Positions 14,391-18,048 of a stretch of DNA of 18,048 nt are shown here, piece after piece. The DNA comes from Planctomycetota bacterium (GTDB lineage: Bacteria > Planctomycetota > Planctomycetia > Pirellulales > Pirellulaceae): positions 1-18,048 of the forward strand of contig JAPLNJ010000975.1 of NCBI GenBank assembly GCA_026692885.1, written 5' to 3'. How positions within the stretch are numbered: position 1 is the first letter of the stretch; every line of letters starts with the position of its first letter. Position numbers and translations under genes: made by a program. The notes beneath the pieces were generated by a model. It was not told the origin of the DNA. It was given only the letters and a program-made list of their open reading frames with translations, and searched no databases.

Positions 14391-14560
14391 GCAAGTGCTA
14401 CGCGACTGCACACTCGGACCGTCGCGCCCGGCCAGGCGGTCACAGAAACTGTCTTCCAGACTGTAGAAACTTCACGCCGAGATGCGTTTAGTCAATAGAG
14501 CACTCGCTTTGCAGCGTATCGGCCCGGATTCGAGCTCTTTCGAGACAGAGGCAAACGCAG

Positions 14561-17500
14561 ATGACCCGTGGCGCCCATTCCCGACTCATCGATCGCCAGC
14601 GACGACGCCCTAAGACATTGCGTTTTCGATCGTTGCGTATGGAACGACTGGAGGATCGAAGCCTTCTGGCCGCGAATCTAGTGGCCGATTTGGCGCCTCT
14701 GGGCAACGCGGACCCGCATAGCATTACGTTGTCTGGCGGAACGACGTTTTTCGTGGCCTCGGATCGAGCCGCGGGGGAGGAATTGTGGCGGACCGACGGG
14801 ACTCAGGCTGGGACCGTGCGCGTCAAGGATATCGATAGCGGCGTCTACGGTTCGTATCCGCGGTACCTGACCGATGTCGGCGGGACGCTCTTCTTTCGTG
14901 CCCGCGACAGTACGAACGGCTACGAACTGTGGAAGAGCAACGGCACCGAGACGGGAACCTTGCTGGTCAAAGACATCCGTTCGGGCACGACGGGCTCGAT
15001 ACCGCGCAGCCTGACCGCCGTCGGCAGCAAGCTGTTCTTCGTCGCTACCGACGGCACGAACGGCGACGAACTCTGGGTCAGCGACGGCACGACTACGGGA
15101 ACTGCGCTGGTCAAGGACATCCGCTCAGGCTCTTCCGGTTCGTATCCGCACAATCTGACCAACGTCAACGGCACGCTATTTTTCACGGCTCTCGATGCGA
15201 CCAACGGCTACGAATTGTGGAAAAGCGACGGCACGGCGACCGGCACCGTCGTGGTCAAGGACATTCGCGACGGCACCGCGGGTTCCGATCCCAGCAACTT
15301 TGCGGTCTCCAGCGGCACGTTGTTCTTCAGCGCCAACGACGGCAGCAACGGGTATGAATTGTGGAAGAGCAACGGCACGGCGGCAGGCACAACCCTGGTC
15401 AAGGATATTCGCTCGGGGGCGTCCAATTCGTATCCCCGCTATCTGACGGACGTCAATGGCACGCTGTTCTTTCGCGCTAACGACGGCAGTAATGGCTATG
15501 AACTCTGGAAGAGCAACGGCACGGTGGCGGGCACGACGTTGGTCAAGGATATTCGCACCGGCACGGCGGGTTCCTACCCGCACGCCTTAGTCAACGTCAG
15601 CAGTACTTTATTCTTCACGGCTTTCGACAGCACCAACGGCTACGAGCTCTGGAAGAGTGACGGCACCAGCGGCGGCACGACCCTGGTCAAGGACATCCGT
15701 GGCGGCTCCACGGGTTCGTATCTCTCCAGTCCCGTGAATCTGAACGGGACCTTGTTCTTCAGCGCCCACGACGGCAGCCACGGCTACGAACTCTGGAGAA
15801 GCGATGGCACCTCCACCGGCACGACCCTGGTCAAGGACATCCTGTCAGGTTCGTACGGTTCGTACCCCTTCTACATCAAGAACATTGGCGGCACCTTGTT
15901 CTTCCGCGCCAACGACGGCACGACAGGGTATGAGTTGTGGAAGAGCGACGGCACATCAACGGGGACGATCCTGATCAAGGACATTCGCGACATCTCCGGG
16001 TCGTATCCGCACGCTCTGACGGACGTCAACGGGACGACGTTCTTCAATGCCAACAGCGGCGGGATCGGCGCGGAACTCTGGAAGACCGACGGGACCCAAG
16101 CCGGAACCCAATTGGTGAAAGACATCCGCGTCGGCGGATATGGCTCGTCCCCGACCTACTTGACGACCTCGAATGGTAAGCTCTTCTTTCGAGCCAACAA
16201 CGGTCTGACGGGGCCCGAACTGTGGACCAGCGATGGAACCACCGCCGGGACCGTGCAAGTCAAGGATATTCGGTCCGGGTACTACGGTGCGTATCCCCGC
16301 TACCTGACGGATGTCAACGGTAAGTTGTTCTTCGTGGCCAATGACGGCACGCAAGGCTCGGAGTTATGGGTGACGGATGGGACGGCGGCGGGCACCATGA
16401 TCGTCAAGGACGTCCGCTCGGGCTCGTCGGGGTCTTATCCGCACAACCTGCTGAACGTCAACGGCACGTTATTCTTTACCGCGTACGACGCCACCAATGG
16501 CTATGAATTGTGGAAGAGCGATGGAACCAGCAGCGGTACAACGCTGGTGAAAGATGTCCGGACGGGCGCGTACGGTTCGTATCCGAGCTCCTTGACGAAC
16601 GTCAACGGCACATTGTTCTTCTGCGCCACCAATGGCACCAACGGCTACGAACTGTGGAAGAGCAACGGAACGGCGGCGACCACCGTGCCGGTCAAGGATA
16701 TCCGTTCCGGATCGTCCGACTCGAAGCCAAGTCAGCTGACGGCAGTCAACAGCACCTTGTTCTTCCGCGCCACCGACGGCACGACCGGCTACGAACTCTG
16801 GAAGAGCGACGGCACAACAACCGGCACGACGTTGGTCAAAGACATCCGCTCCGGCTCGGCCAATTCGTATCCCGCCTACCTGACGAACCTGAACGGCACG
16901 CTACTGTTTCGCGCGAATGACGGTTCGACCGGCTACGAGTTGTGGAAAAGTGATGGGACGGCTGCCGGCACCGTCCTGGTCAAAGACATCCGCTCGGGCT
17001 CGTCGAATTCCTACCCGCGCAGTCTTAAGGGCTTTAATGGCCAAGTCTACTTCCGGGCGTTTGATGACACCCACGGCTATGAATTGTGGCGCAGCGACGG
17101 CACCAGCAGCGGCACGGTGCTGATACAAGACATCTGGTCGGGAACCACAGGCGCGTATCCCTCGTATCTCACTCCGTCTAACGGCAAGTTGTTTTTTTGT
17201 GCCGATGACGGTGTGAAAGGCCGCGAATTGTGGGTCTTCCAGGAGACGACCGGCACGCTCGCCTTTACCGCGTCGACGAGCACCGTGGCGGAAAACGGCG
17301 GAGCCCTCACCATCCCCGTGCAGCTGTCGACCGGTGGTTTGTCCCTCGACTCCGACGTCTCGGTGCAAGTGGCGGTTACCGGCGGAACGGCCACCAATGG
17401 GACCGACTACGCGACGTTCTCCGCGACCACGGTGACCTTCGCTCGCGGCACAACGAACGGCACAACGAAAACGGTCACGCTGACGCCGATCGACGATAGC

Positions 17501-18048
17501 ATCGCGGAAGGCAGTGAAACCGCGATCTTGTCTCTGCAAACCGTGTCGGGCCCCGGCGTGATCAACAGCTCGGCGGCGAGTCACACGGTCACGATCACAG
17601 ACAACGACACGGCTGGGATCACCGTGACTCCGACCAGCGGGTTGGTGACGACGGAAGCGGGTGGAACGGCCCCATTCACGGTCAAACTCACCTCGCAGCC
17701 GACGGCCAATGTGACCGTGAGCCTGTCCTCGAGCAACACGGCGGAAGGCACAGTTTCGCCGGCCAGCCTGACGTTCACGGCGGCGAACTGGAACGTGGCC
17801 CAGACGGTGACGGTCACGGGGGTCAACGACGCGGTGGTGGACGGGAACGTGGCCTACACCATCGTCACGGCGTCGGCGGTCAGCAGCGACAGCAAGTACA
17901 ACGGACTGAACGCGGCGTATGACTCGGTCACAAATAAAGACAACGACACGGCTGGGATCACCGTGACACCGACCAGCGGGTTGGTGACGACGGAAGCCGG
18001 CGGGACCGCCACCTTCACGGTCAAACTCACTTCGCAGCCGACGGCCAA
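14561..18048 (+). CDS. Giant surface protein: LEDRxLLA N-terminus, 18 ELWxxDGT repeats, Calx-beta and tandem Ig-like repeats (partial)
   Basis: The frame is open from the ATG at 14561 to the right edge (1162 codons, no stop). An arginine-rich start leads to MERLEDRSLLAANL (27-40), the N-terminal motif of large planctomycete surface proteins. Residues 50-890 are 18 repeats of about 48 residues with consensus GTLFFxAxDGTNGYELWKSDGT (ELW cores at residue 74 through 889); the last core is degenerate (ELWVFQET). A Calx-beta domain follows (about 898-1013, STVAENGGAL, then SIAEGSETAILSL and VTITDND), likely calcium-binding. From residue 1014 a 113-residue Ig-like unit (AGITVTPTSGLVTTEAGG) starts, with a second copy cut by the edge. 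A weak GAGG lies about 9 nt upstream. Repeats may form beta-propeller-like blades; an adhesive or surface-layer role is inferred. Further repeats and any sorting signal lie outside the window. Confidence 0.93.
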   Translation, partial: MTRGAHSRLIDRQRRRPKTLRFRSLRMERLEDRSLLAANLVADLAPLGNADPHSITLSGGTTFFVASDRAAGEELWRTDGTQAGTVRVKDIDSGVYGSYPRYLTDVGGTLFFRARDSTNGYELWKSNGTETGTLLVKDIRSGTTGSIPRSLTAVGSKLFFVATDGTNGDELWVSDGTTTGTALVKDIRSGSSGSYPHNLTNVNGTLFFTALDATNGYELWKSDGTATGTVVVKDIRDGTAGSDPSNFAVSSGTLFFSANDGSNGYELWKSNGTAAGTTLVKDIRSGASNSYPRYLTDVNGTLFFRANDGSNGYELWKSNGTVAGTTLVKDIRTGTAGSYPHALVNVSSTLFFTAFDSTNGYELWKSDGTSGGTTLVKDIRGGSTGSYLSSPVNLNGTLFFSAHDGSHGYELWRSDGTSTGTTLVKDILSGSYGSYPFYIKNIGGTLFFRANDGTTGYELWKSDGTSTGTILIKDIRDISGSYPHALTDVNGTTFFNANSGGIGAELWKTDGTQAGTQLVKDIRVGGYGSSPTYLTTSNGKLFFRANNGLTGPELWTSDGTTAGTVQVKDIRSGYYGAYPRYLTDVNGKLFFVANDGTQGSELWVTDGTAAGTMIVKDVRSGSSGSYPHNLLNVNGTLFFTAYDATNGYELWKSDGTSSGTTLVKDVRTGAYGSYPSSLTNVNGTLFFCATNGTNGYELWKSNGTAATTVPVKDIRSGSSDSKPSQLTAVNSTLFFRATDGTTGYELWKSDGTTTGTTLVKDIRSGSANSYPAYLTNLNGTLLFRANDGSTGYELWKSDGTAAGTVLVKDIRSGSSNSYPRSLKGFNGQVYFRAFDDTHGYELWRSDGTSSGTVLIQDIWSGTTGAYPSYLTPSNGKLFFCADDGVKGRELWVFQETTGTLAFTASTSTVAENGGALTIPVQLSTGGLSLDSDVSVQVAVTGGTATNGTDYATFSATTVTFARGTTNGTTKTVTLTPIDDSIAEGSETAILSLQTVSGPGVINSSAASHTVTITDNDTAGITVTPTSGLVTTEAGGTAPFTVKLTSQPTANVTVSLSSSNTAEGTVSPASLTFTAANWNVAQTVTVTGVNDAVVDGNVAYTIVTASAVSSDSKYNGLNAAYDSVTNKDNDTAGITVTPTSGLVTTEAGGTATFTVKLTSQPTA
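14780..17236 (+). repeat. 18-unit coding tandem repeat, period 144 nt (ELWxxDGT)
   Basis: The GAR codon that begins each ELW core occurs at 14780, 14924, 15068, 15212, 15356, 15500, 15644, 15788, 15932, 16073, 16217, 16361, 16505, 16649, 16793, 16937, 17081 and 17225. All steps are 144 nt except one of 141 nt (15932 to 16073). Units differ in many third positions, so the array is not freshly duplicated, yet its length is strongly kept. Confidence 0.95.
17600..18048 (+). repeat. Start of a 339-nt coding tandem repeat
   Basis: The stretch beginning GACAACGACACGGCTGGGAT at 17600 recurs at 17939, a period of 339 nt (113 codons). The visible part of the second copy is about 90% or more identical to the first at DNA level by eye, which suggests recent duplication or gene conversion. 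The array continues beyond the window. Confidence 0.85.

Noticed and set aside
14780..17236. CRISPR-like regular spacing
   Set aside because: The periodic units are in-frame protein repeats with a 144-nt period; there are no short identical repeats with unique spacers.

Overview
The window looks like chromosomal DNA of a planctomycete, most likely of the Pirellulales type. The evidence is: a DUF1559 protein with a type IV pilin-like N-terminus and a C-terminal H-X9-DG motif; a giant surface protein with the planctomycete N-terminal LEDRxLLA motif; a secreted two-module FAD oxidoreductase carrying a discoidin-like insert; high GC; and palindromic repeats in almost every intergenic gap. No rRNA, tRNA, CRISPR array, transposase or integrase was seen. 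The assignment comes from family recognition, not from a search.

Region 1 (1-4504, minus strand) is a sugar-metabolism cluster. In transcription order it holds a HIGH-motif nucleotidyltransferase fused out of frame to a PfkB-type kinase remnant, an NAD-dependent epimerase/dehydratase, the N-terminal transketolase subunit and the C-terminal transketolase subunit, which runs off the left edge. It probably makes an activated sugar for the cell envelope. The kinase half has lost its first strand and the reading frame, and its catalytic GAGD is GAGE. Repeats intrude on several genes: a 107-bp inverted-repeat element abuts the epimerase stop and supplies the 5' end of the transketolase-N frame, and a 24-nt palindromic repeat supplies that frame's last codons and stop.

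Region 2 (4505-5372, plus strand) starts from a divergent intergenic region and carries a small conserved-looking protein followed by csrA. Two hairpin repeats (5501-5677) separate csrA from the convergent genes that follow.

Region 3 (5700-8410, minus strand) holds glyA (serine hydroxymethyltransferase), then a four-helix-bundle protein of the 23S rRNA intervening-sequence family with a GAGCAC-rich inverted repeat around it, then an HNH endonuclease.

Region 4 (8812-10352, plus strand) has a recognisable sigma70-like promoter, a small secreted protein whose hydrophobic segment is a triplicated 15-bp repeat, and a DUF1559 pseudopilin-like protein. A perfect 25-bp hairpin separates it from the convergent FAD oxidoreductase gene (10485-13916, minus).

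Region 5 (13917-18048): the divergent intergenic region contains a nested set of inverted repeats about 330 bp across. After it, a very large open frame (14561 to beyond the right edge) encodes a surface protein with 18 ELWxxDGT repeats at an almost perfect 144-nt period, a Calx-beta domain, and the start of a 113-residue tandem repeat. The frames of the left-edge transketolase subunit and of this surface protein both run out of the window. I see no clear new defence or mobile system. The most unusual things are the broken bifunctional enzyme, the repeat-built gene ends, the repeat-flanked four-helix gene and the nested palindrome.
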